Shown here one piece after another: positions 5,817 through 5,981 of a stretch of 5,981 bases of DNA. The notes beneath the pieces are model-generated. The model worked only from the letters and a program-made list of their open reading frames with translations. It was not told the DNA's origin and did no database searches. The DNA is taken from NCBI GenBank assembly GCA_016649785.1, contig JAENXB010000179.1, positions 1 to 5,981 of the forward strand, in the 5' to 3' direction. A program made the translations under genes and the position numbers. Positions within the stretch are counted from its first letter, which is position 1. Each line of letters starts with the position of its first letter. The stretch is from Flavobacteriaceae bacterium (GTDB lineage: Bacteria; Bacteroidota; Bacteroidia; Flavobacteriales; Flavobacteriaceae).

Positions 5817-5887
5817 ACCACAGTTCTTTGTTAAGGGCTGGCCGTTTTATGCGTTGTTATCCGAATTGATTTTGTTTTACCTTAAAA

Positions 5888-5980
5888 TTAGCTAATTAAT
5901 ACTTTGTTTAAGATAGTTTCGCATAACTGATGAGTTTCCCAAATATCTTCAATTGATTCAGGATTATAGCTTCTTTCTTG
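5888..5980 (-). CDS. C-terminal end of an unidentified protein (partial)
   Basis: An open frame enters from the right edge and runs 30 codons to TAA at 5890-5888. It includes the stretch SYNPESIEDIWETHQLCETI and ends LNKVLIS. The charged, helix-like composition looks like real coding sequence, and the two other minus-strand frames stop early. The family was not recognised. It points the same way as the M20 gene, with the IS110 remnant and repeat copy B between them. Confidence 0.45.
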   Translation of the reverse strand, partial: QERSYNPESIEDIWETHQLCETILNKVLIS

Positions 5981-5981
5981 C

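Overview
The window looks like Bacteroidota DNA, most likely a flavobacterium. Three things point there: the style of the proteins (an RpiB/LacAB-type isomerase and a transketolase with an ICSDGD cofactor motif), starts with A/T-rich leaders and almost no Shine-Dalgarno sequence, and one candidate promoter of the Bacteroidota type (TTG, about 20 nt, TAnnTTTG). Taxonomy is inferred from protein style only.

Left part (1-2904): a housekeeping block on the minus strand, read right to left. It holds transketolase (tkt, 2904-907), then a ribose-5-phosphate isomerase B-type protein (rpiB, 800-357), then the first 79 codons of a HAD-superfamily phosphatase (312-73) that stops before its later catalytic motifs. 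The first two genes are consecutive steps of the non-oxidative pentose phosphate pathway and probably form a transcription unit. The last 18 codons of an unidentified plus-strand gene (1-57) run towards the HAD remnant.

Middle (2905-3699): a gene-free stretch of about 800 bases. It contains small palindromes, a perfect 15-bp hairpin, an intrinsic terminator-like hairpin, a 71-bp dispersed repeat (copy A) and a 151-bp element bounded by GGCTAAC...GTTAGCC with several nested hairpins.

Right part (3700-5981): one complete minus-strand gene for an exported M20-family di-zinc peptidase (5202-3700), in more A/T-rich DNA than tkt. Upstream of it are a second GGCTAAC site (5302-5308), a candidate promoter, copy B of the 71-bp repeat, and the last ~88 codons of an IS110-family transposase on the plus strand whose similarity begins where the repeat ends. 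The right edge carries the end of an unidentified minus-strand gene.

The most interesting reading is that the M20 gene sits in a mobile-cassette-like unit. On the minus strand the order is GTTAGCC (5308-5302), gene, GGCTAAC (3653-3647), structured element, GTTAGCC (3509-3503). This is the layout of an integron cassette with its attC site, although the core sites match the strict attC consensus only imperfectly and no integrase is present. No CRISPR array, tRNA or rRNA was seen.
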